This document shows, in pieces, positions 1 to 8,372 of a stretch of DNA of 37,394 nt. Source of the stretch: Streptomyces oceani (GTDB lineage Bacteria; Actinomycetota; Actinomycetes; Streptomycetales; Streptomycetaceae); contig NZ_LJGU01000133.1 in assembly GCF_001751245.1 (NCBI RefSeq), positions 160,452 through 197,845 on the forward strand, given 5' to 3'. Within the stretch, counting starts at the first letter, position 1. Each line of letters opens with the position of its first letter. The notes beneath the pieces were generated by a model, which was not told where the DNA came from, ran no database searches, and worked only from the letters and a program-made list of their open reading frames with translations. A program made the position numbers and the translations under genes.

Positions 1-140
1 CGCAGCGCGTCGGCCGTCTCCCGCGGCCCGGTCCCGGCCGCGGCGCCGGCCGCCGTGGCGGAGTCGGCGCCCAGCACCACCGCGGAGAACACCCGCAGCC
101 GTACGGGTTCGGCCAGTAGCCCGGCCACGGTGGAGGTCAT
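1..140 (-). CDS. Partial HTH regulator, probably DUF2087 type
   Basis: Only the first 46 codons are in the window; the gene continues past position 1. The start ATG at 138-140 follows a good ribosome site (GGAAGGGAA). The peptide begins MTSTVAGLLAEPVRLRVFSA and runs on as VVLGADSATAAGAAAG. The pattern LLAEPxRLRVFxAVVLGA is that of the N-terminal winged helix of ArsR-like and DUF2087 regulators in actinobacteria. The DNA-recognition helix and any effector domain are outside the window, so neither the ligand nor the family can be fixed. Confidence 0.6.
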   Translation of the reverse strand, partial: MTSTVAGLLAEPVRLRVFSAVVLGADSATAAGAAAGTGPRETADAL

Positions 141-335
141 CTCGGGTTCCCTTCCAGGCGGTCCGTCCCCGGGGTAGGTGACGCGGGGCGCACGCGGCGA
201 CGGGGGCGGCCCTCGGTCCATGACGCCGGGGCACACCACGGCAGGCGCAGCGCCGCCCCACCCTCGCACCGGCCCTGCGCCCCTCGCAGCCGGTTTTCCG
301 GGCGACGAACCGATCCCCGCCCGCGTCGATGTGCG

Positions 336-1139
336 TTACCGGCTGAGCCGGTCGAGGAAGGTGCCGAGCGCGTCGTCGAACTCAGCCGTACGCTCCAGGT
401 TCGGCATGTGTGCCGCCCCCTGGACGACGACGAGTTCCGCTCCCGGCACGCACGACCGCAGCAACTCGGCGTCCTCAAGGGGGGTGAACTCGTCCTCCCT
501 GCCGACCACGACCAGCGTGGGCACCTCGGCCCGGGAGAGCGTGGAGACGTAGTCGGGTCGCTCGGCACGGCCCCGAAGCGCCGCTGCCGCCCCCTCGGGC
601 GGCGTGTCCCGCATCATCCGCAACACGTGCTCGGCGACCTCGGGCAACGCCTCGATGTTCGCCGGGGCGACCATCATCGCCAGCACCTCGTCGGCGTACG
701 GCGCCATGCCCTCGTGGACCAGCCGGTCCGCCGTCGCACGTCGCCTGCGCACGCCCTCCTCGGTCTCCGGCGGCGCGGAGGTGTCGGCGAGCAGCAGGGC
801 ACGCAGCCGCTCTGGGTACTGGCGGTGGAAGTCCATGACGATCTGCCCGCCCATGGACAGGCCACCGAGCACGATGTCCCCGACGCCGAGGTGATCCAGC
901 AGCGCGGCGATGTCCCCGGCGAAGGTCTCCAGTGGCGTCTTGCCCGGGATGACCTCGGACTCGCCGTAGCCGCGCAGGTCCGGCACGATGACCCGCCAGC
1001 CGCGTGCCGCGAAGTGCTCGGCCTGCGGCCGCCACATCGTACGGTCGAAGGGGTGTCCGTGGACGAGTACCAGGGGCTCACCAGCCCCCATGTCGTCGTA
1101 GCCGAGGGTGACACCGTCACGGATAATCGCCTTGGTCAC
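336..1139 (-). CDS. Alpha/beta hydrolase
   Basis: A 267-residue single-domain alpha/beta hydrolase, probably cytoplasmic since no signal peptide is seen. The oxyanion motif is HGHPFD near residue 28. The nucleophile elbow is GLSMGG with Ser95, the catalytic Asp is Asp216 in GREDEFTP, and the His is His244 in GAAHMPNLE. The complete triad and usual family length suggest an active esterase or carbon-carbon hydrolase, close in style to 3-oxoadipate enol-lactonases, but no catabolic genes lie nearby. The start is GTG at 1137-1139 behind GAGG. The stop is TAA, and a small inverted repeat (ACCGGC-N3-GCCGGT, 338-352) covers the end of the gene. The substrate is unknown. Confidence 0.85.
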   Translation of the reverse strand: MTKAIIRDGVTLGYDDMGAGEPLVLVHGHPFDRTMWRPQAEHFAARGWRVIVPDLRGYGESEVIPGKTPLETFAGDIAALLDHLGVGDIVLGGLSMGGQIVMDFHRQYPERLRALLLADTSAPPETEEGVRRRRATADRLVHEGMAPYADEVLAMMVAPANIEALPEVAEHVLRMMRDTPPEGAAAALRGRAERPDYVSTLSRAEVPTLVVVGREDEFTPLEDAELLRSCVPGAELVVVQGAAHMPNLERTAEFDDALGTFLDRLSR

Positions 1140-1273
1140 GCGCTCGCCTCATCGGGTCGGTCGAAGCGGCGGGGCCGCTGTCGTACGGCAACGATCCTGC
1201 CACACCGATGACTTGGAAGGACTCGCGGAAGGCAGCGGGCAGCGACAGGTCCGGCCCCCGGCCGCCTCGGTGG

Positions 1274-1705
1274 TCACTCCCGGGCCCGTGCCTCGGCTCG
1301 CAGCCGCATGCCGTTCGCCTCGTTCCCGACGTAGCGCCGCGTACGCCGGTAGGTCAGCACCCTGAGCAACGGCGCGAGGAAACCGCGATGCTCGATGGTC
1401 AGTTCCAGCTCACAGCCGCCCTCCGTGGCTTCCCGCAGGCGGTGCCCGCCGATCGTGGTCACGCCGGCCGCGGAGGCGATCCAGGTGAAGGATCGGCCCT
1501 CGGTGAACTCCGTGACCGTCCAGGTGAGTTCCGGCATACCGGGCTGCTTGACACGTACCCGGGAACCCGCCGCCAGCGCCCCCCGCGTGTCCTTCCGGAC
1601 CGATGTCACCGTGGACACGTACTCCGGCCAGGACTCGATGTCGACCAGCACCGCCCACACGGCGGCTGGCGGGGCCTGGACGCTGATCTGCTGACGAACG
1701 GTCAT
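1274..1705 (-). CDS. SRPBCC (polyketide cyclase/START-like) family protein
   Basis: A 143-residue protein of the SRPBCC helix-grip fold. The family opening is clear: a strand (VRQQISVQAPP), then AAVWAVLVDIESWPEY, then EFTEGRSFTWIASAAG and GGCELELTIEHRG. Members bind hydrophobic ligands in a deep cavity; many are uncharacterised, and others are aromatase/cyclases or lipid-binding proteins. No polyketide genes are near, so a biosynthetic role is not supported. The ATG at 1703-1705 has a near-perfect ribosome site (GGAGGAG). It is a single-gene unit with about 130 bases to the next gene downstream. Confidence 0.8.
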   Translation of the reverse strand: MTVRQQISVQAPPAAVWAVLVDIESWPEYVSTVTSVRKDTRGALAAGSRVRVKQPGMPELTWTVTEFTEGRSFTWIASAAGVTTIGGHRLREATEGGCELELTIEHRGFLAPLLRVLTYRRTRRYVGNEANGMRLRAEARARE

Positions 1706-1907
1706 GCTCTCCTCCAGGCACGCTCCGATGGATGGCCGCCCTGGTGGCCGGTCCGCCCAGGGCCTTACGGGTCCGGGTCACGCTCAGGGGGCTTCGTCAG
1801 AACGGCGCCCCACCACCCGGAGAACCTCGTGTGCTGTGTCTGGCGCGCGTGACCGGCGCGACCCGGGCCGGAGTGGCACAGCAGGTGGGGCCCGGCGGAG
1901 GTCCGGG

Positions 1908-2858
1908 TCAACCCACGCCTGGTTCTCCGCCGGTGCCGTCGCGCTTCTCCCGGTCGGCCAGGAAGCGCTCGACCACCGCGCCGAGTTCGTCCGCGGAGGG
2001 AAGTTCCACCGGCTCGGCCGTCAGGCTGCCCCGGGTCTCGGCGCCGGCCATCGCGTCGTACTGCTGCTCCAGACCGCGCACCACCGAGACCAACTCCTCG
2101 TCACCCTCGGCGAGTTGTCGCTCGATCTCGTTCTGGGTACGCAGCGCCTCGCCGCGCAGCGCCAGCGCGATGTCCGGGAGCACCAGTCCGGTGGCCGAGG
2201 TGACACTCTCCAGCACGACCAGCGCCGCGTCCGGATAGGTCGAGCGGGCGATGTAGTGCGGCACGTGTGCCGCCACCCCGAGCACGTCGTGCCCCGCCTC
2301 GGCGAGCCGGTACTCCGTCAGCGCCGAAGCGCTACCCGGGACTTGCGCCTCCTCGAACTGGGCGTGGCTGCCGGCCATCAGGTCGGTGCGGTTGCCGTGC
2401 GGGGTGAGGCCGACCGGTCGGGTGTGCGGGACGCCCATCGGGATGCCGTGGAACGTGACGGCGAGTCGTGCCCCGACCCGTTCGACGATCTCCCGGACGG
2501 CCCTGGTGAACCGCTCCCACTCGACATCCGGTTCCGGGCCGGACAGGAGCAGGAACGGCGCCCCGGTCGCGTCCCGCAGCAGCCGCAACTCCAGACTCGG
2601 GAGGTCGTACGACGTCCACTGGTTCTGCTCGAAGGTCATGGCGGGGCGGCGGGCGCGGTAGTCGATGAGCCGGTCGACGTCGAAGCGGGCGACCGTCTGG
2701 TGCGGCTGGGTGTCCAACAGCCGTTCGACGATCTGGTCACCGGTGTCCCCGGCGTCGATGAACCCCTCGAAGTGGTAGAGCAACACCAGGCCCCCGGCCT
2801 CGGCCGCGTCCACGATCTCGTCGACGGCCCGGAGCCCGCTCGGCTCCCATTCGTACAT
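1908..2858 (-). CDS. PAC2 family protein
   Basis: A PAC2 (proteasome assembly chaperone 2-like) family protein. The reading frame is open to a GTG at 3005. The preferred start is the internal ATG at 2856-2858 ([14 protein letters not shown]), which gives 316 residues, because homologues as remembered begin there and the extra 49 residues look unstructured. Family marks are [17 protein letters not shown] near residue 22, [41 protein letters not shown] and [11 protein letters not shown]. Actinobacterial members occur in proteasome-bearing genomes, but their biochemical role is not settled. No proteasome genes are in the window. The ribosome site is weak at both starts, so the N-terminus is uncertain. 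Confidence 0.8.
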   Translation of the reverse strand: MYEWEPSGLRAVDEIVDAAEAGGLVLLYHFEGFIDAGDTGDQIVERLLDTQPHQTVARFDVDRLIDYRARRPAMTFEQNQWTSYDLPSLELRLLRDATGAPFLLLSGPEPDVEWERFTRAVREIVERVGARLAVTFHGIPMGVPHTRPVGLTPHGNRTDLMAGSHAQFEEAQVPGSASALTEYRLAEAGHDVLGVAAHVPHYIARSTYPDAALVVLESVTSATGLVLPDIALALRGEALRTQNEIERQLAEGDEELVSVVRGLEQQYDAMAGAETRGSLTAEPVELPSADELGAVVERFLADREKRDGTGGEPGVG

Positions 2859-3038
2859 GCCCTGCGGTTCCCGCACGCTCAGCTCCTTCGTTACCGTGAA
2901 CGCACTCGGAGGTCCGCCGGCCCCACCGGTGTGCCCGACCGTCCAAGCCACTCGGGACTCATCCGCGACCGCCGGCTCCTCGTACGCTCTGCCGGTCCAA
3001 CACACCGACGGCCACGCGCATTCCCAGGAGCCACCCTC

Positions 3039-3659
3039 TCACCGAGGTGGCCGGTCCTGCTCTGATTCCGTGCTGTCGGCTGCCGCGGCGTCGGTCTCGA
3101 CCAGCTGCCGAGCGTAGCGGGTCATCGAGCGTTGATAACGGGGGAGGTGCCGGGCCAGCGCGGTGATCACCAGCGACACGGCCTCCCGGTCCCGGCCGAG
3201 GCTCGTGAGGGCCAGCGCCAGGGTGGCCCGCACCGCGTCATCGAGTTCGTCGGAGGGCGCGTCCAGCTCGGGGGTCAGCAGCGTGACGCTCTCCGCGGGC
3301 CGGCCGAGATTGCGGAGCGAACTGGCGAGCTGGATCACCGCGCGCCGCCGGCGTATCCCGGTGAGCCCGGCCGCGAGTGCCTGCTCGTACAGTTCCACCG
3401 CTCGGGCGGGATGGCCGGTCGAGTCGAAGGAACAGCCACGCTCGAAGTCGGCGACGGCGCTGCCCACGGGGAGTTCGGCGGCGAGTTCCTCGATCAGCTG
3501 ACGAAACGCGTCGGCGCTGTGCTCCTCGAGGGAGTCCCAGGCGAGCGCGACGCGGCGTTCCCAGTCCTCCCAGGTCGCCTCGGGCCGCGGCCCGCTCGAT
3601 GATGCCCCCATTCGTGGGGACGGCTGCGCCATTCGGGATACTTGCTGGTCACTGTCCAT
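3039..3659 (-). CDS. Tetratricopeptide-repeat protein
   Basis: A 206-residue protein from the ATG at 3657-3659 (MDSDQQVSRMAQ); the frame is open 12 codons further. After a flexible first 35 residues it is all helical. Paired helices of TPR type are visible: VADFERGCSFDSTGHPARAV then ELYEQALAAG; AVIQLASSLRNLGRPAESV; ATLALALTSLGRDREAVSLV. The scaffold would mediate protein-protein contacts in the cytoplasm. The last 20 residues are charged and probably disordered. The partner is unknown. The gene lies downstream of rpsA on the same strand but is separated from it by a strong hairpin, so it is probably transcribed on its own. Confidence 0.75.
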   Translation of the reverse strand: MDSDQQVSRMAQPSPRMGASSSGPRPEATWEDWERRVALAWDSLEEHSADAFRQLIEELAAELPVGSAVADFERGCSFDSTGHPARAVELYEQALAAGLTGIRRRRAVIQLASSLRNLGRPAESVTLLTPELDAPSDELDDAVRATLALALTSLGRDREAVSLVITALARHLPRYQRSMTRYARQLVETDAAAADSTESEQDRPPR

Positions 3660-3751
3660 CGAACGAGTCTCACACTTCCGTCGGCCGGCACCCACCGGAT
3701 ATCGAGGCGCCCGGTAAGGGTGCGAGCCGGCAATGGCACGCGGGCACAGCT

Positions 3752-3791
3752 GAGGCCCGCACCCCGGGTTTACGCCCGGAGTGCGGGCCTC
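3752..3791 (-). terminator. Strong hairpin terminator after rpsA
   Basis: A 17-bp stem (one C-A mismatch) with arms 3752-3768 and 3775-3791 and a TTTACG loop. It lies 80-120 bases past the rpsA stop. There is no U-tract, as is common in high-GC actinobacteria. It should end rpsA transcription before the TPR gene. Confidence 0.75.
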
Positions 3792-3872
3792 TCAGCCGTA
3801 CCATCCGTCGCCGTCTCAGCAGCGCACGGTCACGTCCTCACCGCGGCCAAGCCGCGATGGGCACCAGCCCGA

Positions 3873-5417
3873 TCAGCTCTGGCCGCCGGCCAGCTTCTCG
3901 CGGAGGGCGGCAAGCGCCTCGTCGGAAGCGAGCGCGCCCGAGTCCTCGGTGGACTCCGAGGAGTACGAGCCGCCGCCACCGGCCTGGCCGCCACCGCCGC
4001 CGCCACCGGCGTTACCGCCGCCGCCCTGTTGGGCGGGCGCACCGCCAGCCGCGGCACTCTCGGCCGCCGCCTGCTCGTCCGCCTCGCGGGACTTGACCAC
4101 CTGCGCCTGGTGCTGCTCGAAGCGCACCTGGGCCTCGGCGTACTGGTGCTCCCACTCCTCACGCTGCTTCTCGTAGCCGGGCAGCCAGTCGTTAGCCTCC
4201 GGGTCGAAGCCCTCGGGGTAGATGTAGTTGCCCTGGTCGTCGTACGACGCGGCCATGCCGTAGAGAGTCGGGTCGAACTCGACGGCGGTCGGGTCGGCGC
4301 CGAAGGCCTCGTTCGCCTGCTTCAGCGAGAGACTGATCCGACGACGCTCCAGGTCGATGTCGATGACCTTGACGAAGATCTCGTCGTTGACCTGGACGAC
4401 CTGTTCCGGGATCTCCACGTGACGCTCGGCCAGCTCGGAGATGTGCACCAGACCCTCGATGCCCTCGTCCACCCGGACGAACGCGCCGAACGGCACCAGC
4501 TTGGTGACCTTGCCGGGCACCACCTGGCCGATCTGATGTGTGCGGGCGAACTGCTGCCACGGGTCCTCCTGCGTCGCCTTCAGCGACAGGGAGACCCGCT
4601 CGCGGTCCATGTCGACGTCCAGCACCTCGACCGTGACGTCCTGACCGACCTCGACGACCTCGGAGGGGTGGTCAATGTGCTTCCAGGACAGCTCCGAGAC
4701 GTGCACCAGGCCGTCGACGCCGCCGAGGTCCACGAAGGCGCCGAAGTTGACGATGGAGGAGACGACGCCGGAGCGCACCTGGCCCTTCTGCAGGGTGGTG
4801 AGGAAGGTCTGCCGGACCTCGCTCTGAGTCTGCTCCAGCCAGGCGCGGCGGGACAGCACCACGTTGTTGCGGTTCTTGTCCAGCTCGATGATCTTCGCCT
4901 CGAGCTCCTTGCCGACGTACGGCTGGAGGTCCCGCACTCGGCGCATCTCGACCAGGGAAGCCGGGAGGAAGCCCCGCAGGCCGATGTCGAGGATGAGACC
5001 ACCCTTGACGACCTCGATGACCGTGCCGGTGACGATGCCGTCCTCTTCCTTGATCTTCTCGATGGTGCCCCACGCACGCTCGTACTGCGCGCGCTTCTTC
5101 GAGAGGATCAGGCGGCCTTCCTTGTCCTCCTTCTGCAGGACAAGTGCCTCGATCTCGTCGCCGACCGCGACTACCTCGTTGGGGTCGACGTCATGCTTGA
5201 TCGAGAGTTCCCGCGAGGGGATGACGCCCTCGGTCTTGTAACCGATGTCGAGCAGGACCTCGTCCCGGTCGACCTTCACGATGACGCCGTCGACGATGTC
5301 GCCGTCGTTGAAGTACTTGATCGTCTCGTCGATCGCGGCGAGGAAGGCTTCCTCGGAACCGATGTCGTTTACCGCAACCTGCGGCGTGGTCACGGTGGTC
5401 TCGGTGCTGCTCGTCAT
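3873..5417 (-). CDS. rpsA: 30S ribosomal protein S1
   Basis: A 514-residue ribosomal protein S1, which helps the 30S subunit bind mRNA. Four S1 (OB-fold) RNA-binding domains are visible: about 35-105 (IVDGVIVKVDRDEVLLDIGY), 120-190 (TGTVIEVVKGGLILDIGLRG), 205-275 (RSGVVSSIVNFGAFVDLGG) and 290-360 (PGKVTKLVPFGAFVRVDEG). This is the four-domain actinobacterial form rather than the six-domain form of E. coli. After the domains comes an acidic linker and then a tail at about 440-490 made almost only of Gly with some Ala, Ser and Gln, ending in a short helix (DEALAALREKLAG). The start ATG (5415-5417) has GGAGCC about 10 bases upstream. A clear promoter lies 175-200 bases upstream and a strong terminator downstream, so it is a single-gene unit. 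Confidence 0.97.
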   Translation of the reverse strand: MTSSTETTVTTPQVAVNDIGSEEAFLAAIDETIKYFNDGDIVDGVIVKVDRDEVLLDIGYKTEGVIPSRELSIKHDVDPNEVVAVGDEIEALVLQKEDKEGRLILSKKRAQYERAWGTIEKIKEEDGIVTGTVIEVVKGGLILDIGLRGFLPASLVEMRRVRDLQPYVGKELEAKIIELDKNRNNVVLSRRAWLEQTQSEVRQTFLTTLQKGQVRSGVVSSIVNFGAFVDLGGVDGLVHVSELSWKHIDHPSEVVEVGQDVTVEVLDVDMDRERVSLSLKATQEDPWQQFARTHQIGQVVPGKVTKLVPFGAFVRVDEGIEGLVHISELAERHVEIPEQVVQVNDEIFVKVIDIDLERRRISLSLKQANEAFGADPTAVEFDPTLYGMAASYDDQGNYIYPEGFDPEANDWLPGYEKQREEWEHQYAEAQVRFEQHQAQVVKSREADEQAAAESAAAGGAPAQQGGGGNAGGGGGGGQAGGGGSYSSESTEDSGALASDEALAALREKLAGGQS

Positions 5418-5764
5418 GTGGTAAAGGGCTCCGGTACGGACATTGAGTCGTAGGTACTGCTACGCCGGGAACCCTTGTCGCACCACTGCACATCAGTCGG
5501 AAGCCGAACGGCCGGAATCCGAGGAGATACTGAACAGGATGCGAGCGCGACCTGCTATGTCTGAGGAGCGCAGGCCCGCAGCGCAACTTGTAGCATACGG
5601 GGGCAGCCGGGCACGGTCAACGCACGAAAGCGGGCATCCGCAACACGTCAGTCATTTCCGGCGCGATCCGCTGAGCACGCCCGTATCGACACGGCGACCA
5701 GCATTTTGCCAGCCACCGAACCCACCCCGAGCACCGACCGACACACCGACCGACGACGGGCGCG
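5418..5764. other. 347-bp divergent intergenic region
   Basis: This holds the rpsA promoter and its roughly 170-base leader on the minus strand (5418-5585). The remaining 140 bases lie ahead of the divergent methyltransferase gene. No convincing promoter for the plus-strand gene, and no small gene, was found. Confidence 0.6.
5592..5620 (-). promoter_or_regulatory. rpsA promoter (housekeeping sigma type)
   Basis: On the minus strand, TTGACC (5615-5620) and TATGCT (5592-5597) are exactly 17 bases apart, a close match to the HrdB/sigma-70 consensus. Transcription would start near 5585, giving a leader of about 170 bases before the rpsA ATG. Confidence 0.75.
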
Positions 5765-6598
5765 ATGACCCAGGAACCCGAACCCGAACCGGAAGCCACC
5801 CGCCGGGCCGCCGGCAGCATCGAGAGCAGCCGGGCCAACCGAGCGTGGTGGGACCGGAACGCCGACGACTACCAGCGGGAGCACGGTGCCTTTCTGGGCG
5901 ACAGCGAGTTCGTCTGGGGCCCCGAGGGACTGACCGAGACGGCGGCCGGGCTGCTGGGGCCGGTCGACCAGCTCCCCGGTCGCAGGGTGCTGGAGATCGG
6001 CGCCGGCGCCGCCCAGTGCGCACGCTGGCTGGCGGCGCGAGGGGCCCGTCCGGTCGCCCTGGACGTGTCGTACGGCCAGCTTCGGCACGCGCGCCGGATC
6101 GGCGGCACGCAACACGTGACGGTGCCACTGGTGCAGGCGGACGCCGGGCGGCTGCCCTTTCGCGACGCCTCCTTCGACCTGGCTTGCTCGGCCTACGGCG
6201 CGCTGCCTTTCGTCGCCGAGCCGGGGGCCGTGCTGCGTGAGGCTCACCGTGTCCTCCGGCCCGGCGGGCGCCTGGTCTTCTCCGTGACCCATCCGCTGCG
6301 CTGGGCGCTGCCGGACGAGCCGGGTCCGGAGGGACTGACCGTGGCCGCCTCGTACTTCGACCGGACGCCGTACGTCGAACAGGGCGAGGACGGTCACGCG
6401 GTCTACGTCGAGCACCACCGGACGGTGGGTGATCGGGTACGGGACGTGGTGGGCGCCGGTCTCCGGCTGATCGACCTGGTGGAACCGGAATGGCCCTCCT
6501 GGAATCGGCAGGAGTGGGGCGGCTGGTCCCCGCTGCGCGGTGCCCTCATCCCGGGCACCGCGATCTTCGTCTGCGAGCGGGCCGCCGAGGACGGCTGA
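5765..6598 (+). CDS. Class I SAM-dependent methyltransferase
   Basis: A 277-residue Rossmann-fold methyltransferase of the Methyltransf_11 type. SAM-binding motif I is RVLEIGAGAAQCARWLAA (about residue 75), followed by an acidic end of strand 2 (PVALDVSYGQLRHAR), LVQADAGRLPFRDASFDLAC and REAHRVLRPGGRLVFSV. The N-terminus is Glu/Pro rich and probably flexible. A gene of this type sits beside rpsA in many Streptomyces as I recall, so it is probably part of the conserved core. The substrate is unknown. The start ATG has only a poor ribosome site, but the next in-frame start would remove the conserved SSRANRAWWDRNADDYQ region. Confidence 0.85.
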   Translation: MTQEPEPEPEATRRAAGSIESSRANRAWWDRNADDYQREHGAFLGDSEFVWGPEGLTETAAGLLGPVDQLPGRRVLEIGAGAAQCARWLAARGARPVALDVSYGQLRHARRIGGTQHVTVPLVQADAGRLPFRDASFDLACSAYGALPFVAEPGAVLREAHRVLRPGGRLVFSVTHPLRWALPDEPGPEGLTVAASYFDRTPYVEQGEDGHAVYVEHHRTVGDRVRDVVGAGLRLIDLVEPEWPSWNRQEWGGWSPLRGALIPGTAIFVCERAAEDG

Positions 6599-6754
6599 GC
6601 GGAGGGGACGCCGCCGCCCTCGGACGTACGGCACGACGGGCCCGGAGAGCCGAGCGGACGGGACTCCGGCGCTCGCCTCACCGGCGGTTGCCCGACCGCC
6701 CAGTGTGGTAAGGCGGAGACACCCCCTCCCCGGAGCCCCAGGAAAGGACCAAGC

Positions 6755-8209
6755 GTGCCCGCGACGGCCGACGCCAGCTCCACCCCGGGCGCTCCGGGCC
6801 ATGTCCCGGATCCCAACCGGTGGAAGGCGCTCGCCGTCTGTCTGCTGGCGGGATTCATCACGCTGCTCGACGTCTCGATCGTGAACGTCGGGCTGCCGTC
6901 CATCCGCACCGGACTGGGCGCCTCCGAGAGCGCCATCCAGTGGGTCCTCTCCGGCTACGCCCTCGCCTTCGGACTGCTTCTCGTGCCCGCGGGACGGCTG
7001 GGCGACGCACGCGGCCGACGCCGGCTGTTCATGGCCGGGCTGATGCTGTTCACCGTGGCCAGCGCGTTGTGCGGGGCAGCCCGGACCCCGACCTGGCTGG
7101 TGCTGGCCCGGCTGTTGCAAGGGCTCGCCGGCGGCATGCTGACACCGCAGGTCTCGGCACTCATCCAGCAGATGTTCCGGGGAGCCGAGCGGGGCAGGGC
7201 GTTCGGCTACTTCGGCGCGGTCGTCGGTCTCTCCACCGCCGTGGGGCCGATCCTGGGCGGCTTCATCATCGAGCTGTTCGGTGTCGCCAACGGTTGGCGG
7301 TGGATCTTCTACGTCAACCTCCCGGTGTGTCTCGTCGCGCTCGTCCTCGCCCGGCGCCTGCTGCCCGGCCCGGAGCACGGCGCCCAGCGATGTGCGCGGG
7401 ATCTGGACGGACTCGGCGTGCTGCTGCTGGGCGGCGGGGTCGCCCTGGTCCTGCTGCCGCTGATCCAGGAACGGCAGTGGCCGGGCGCGGGCAAGTGGCT
7501 GCTGGTGCCGGCCGGGCTGCTGCTGTTCGCGCTGTTCGCCTGGTGGGAGGTACGGCACGGGCGGCGGGCCCAACCCCTGGTGGACATGGCGCTCTTCCGA
7601 CAGCGGTCGTACACCTTCGGCTCGCTGATCATGCTCTTCTACTTCGCCGGATTCACCTCGATCTTCTTCGTCTTCACCCTCTATCTGCAGGCGGGACTCG
7701 GCTACAGCGCGTTGGAGGCGGGTCTGGCCATCACGCCCTTCGCGGTGGGCGGCGCCGTGGCGGCCGGCTTCAGCGGGCGGCTGGTCGCGCGGTACGGCCG
7801 CGCGCTGGTCACGGTCGCGCTGACGGCCGTGTTGCTCGGCCTCTGCCTGGTGATCTTCGCGGTGTACGAGGTGCCGGGCCACCGGGTGGGCCTGGCGGTC
7901 GCGCTACCACTGCTGCTGGCCGGCCTCGGCGGCGGCTGGGTCATCGCGCCCAACCAGACGCTCACGTTGTCCGCCGTACCGCCCGCACAGGGCGGTAGCG
8001 CGGGCGGGGTGCTCCAGACGGGGCAGCGTATCGGCTCGGCCATGGGGATCGCGGCGGTCGGCAGCGTCTTCTTCTCCCGGCTCGCCGTGTCCGAGGGGGA
8101 CTGGGCAGCGGCGTTTCGGTACAGCCTCGGGGTGTCGGTGGCTTTCGTCGCCCTGGCGCTCCTGGCCTCCCTCGCGGACCTGCGGACCCGCCGGACGGCT
8201 GACGGCTGA
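6755..8209 (+). CDS. MFS transporter, DHA2 (EmrB/QacA) drug exporter family
   Basis: A 484-residue integral membrane protein with about 14 hydrophobic segments, the usual number for the DHA2 family of proton-coupled drug exporters. Motif A is seen after segment 2 as GRLGDARGRRRLF. Segment 1 holds LLDVSIVNVGLPSIRTGLGA and motif C lies in GYFGAVVGLSTAVGPILGG. It would sit in the cytoplasmic membrane and export hydrophobic compounds; the substrate cannot be told. The start is GTG at 6755 behind GGAAAGGA. The stop lies inside a 7-bp tandem repeat (8194-8221). The gene converges with the lytic transglycosylase gene. Confidence 0.92.
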   Translation: MPATADASSTPGAPGHVPDPNRWKALAVCLLAGFITLLDVSIVNVGLPSIRTGLGASESAIQWVLSGYALAFGLLLVPAGRLGDARGRRRLFMAGLMLFTVASALCGAARTPTWLVLARLLQGLAGGMLTPQVSALIQQMFRGAERGRAFGYFGAVVGLSTAVGPILGGFIIELFGVANGWRWIFYVNLPVCLVALVLARRLLPGPEHGAQRCARDLDGLGVLLLGGGVALVLLPLIQERQWPGAGKWLLVPAGLLLFALFAWWEVRHGRRAQPLVDMALFRQRSYTFGSLIMLFYFAGFTSIFFVFTLYLQAGLGYSALEAGLAITPFAVGGAVAAGFSGRLVARYGRALVTVALTAVLLGLCLVIFAVYEVPGHRVGLAVALPLLLAGLGGGWVIAPNQTLTLSAVPPAQGGSAGGVLQTGQRIGSAMGIAAVGSVFFSRLAVSEGDWAAAFRYSLGVSVAFVALALLASLADLRTRRTADG

Positions 8210-8221
8210 CGGCTGACGACT
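8194..8221. repeat. Four 7-bp tandem units across the MFS stop codon
   Basis: Three perfect GACGGCT units (8194-8214) and one GACGACT (8215-8221) run through the TGA at 8207-8209. A change in unit number would shift the frame at the C-terminus. Confidence 0.85.
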
Positions 8222-8270
8222 GACTGAGCCTCCGCCTCGGCCGTACGAGCCTGCCGCACCCGCCGCCGCA

Positions 8271-8285
8271 CGGGGCAGCGCCCCG
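8271..8285. terminator. Hairpin between convergent MFS and transglycosylase genes
   Basis: CGGGGC-AGC-GCCCCG, a 6-bp GC stem with a 3-base loop, about 60 bases past the MFS stop. It could serve both strands. No U-tract. Confidence 0.45.
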
Positions 8286-8313
8286 CGCCGGGAGAAGGGG
8301 AACCGGTCGCGGA

Positions 8314-8340
8314 GCACGGTCACTGACGTCACCGCCGTGC
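8314..8340 (-). terminator. Possible terminator of the transglycosylase gene
   Basis: Inverted repeat GCACGG (8314-8319) and CCGTGC (8335-8340), about 33 bases past the stop of the minus-strand gene. The loop contains the palindrome TGACGTCA. Confidence 0.35.
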
Positions 8341-8372
8341 GGGTCAGGGGTCGCGACGGCAGCGCCGGCCCG

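Noticed and set aside
3642..5453. 603-codon plus-strand frame over rpsA
   Set aside because: Antisense shadow rich in Leu/Val/Asp, with no domain; rpsA itself is certain.
5648..7882. 744-codon minus-strand frame over the methyltransferase and MFS genes
   Set aside because: Shadow frame: Gln/Arg/His/Pro-rich, with no recognisable domain.
8322..8329. TGACGTCA palindrome as a regulator site
   Set aside because: It lies between convergent genes inside a likely terminator loop; 8-base palindromes occur by chance.
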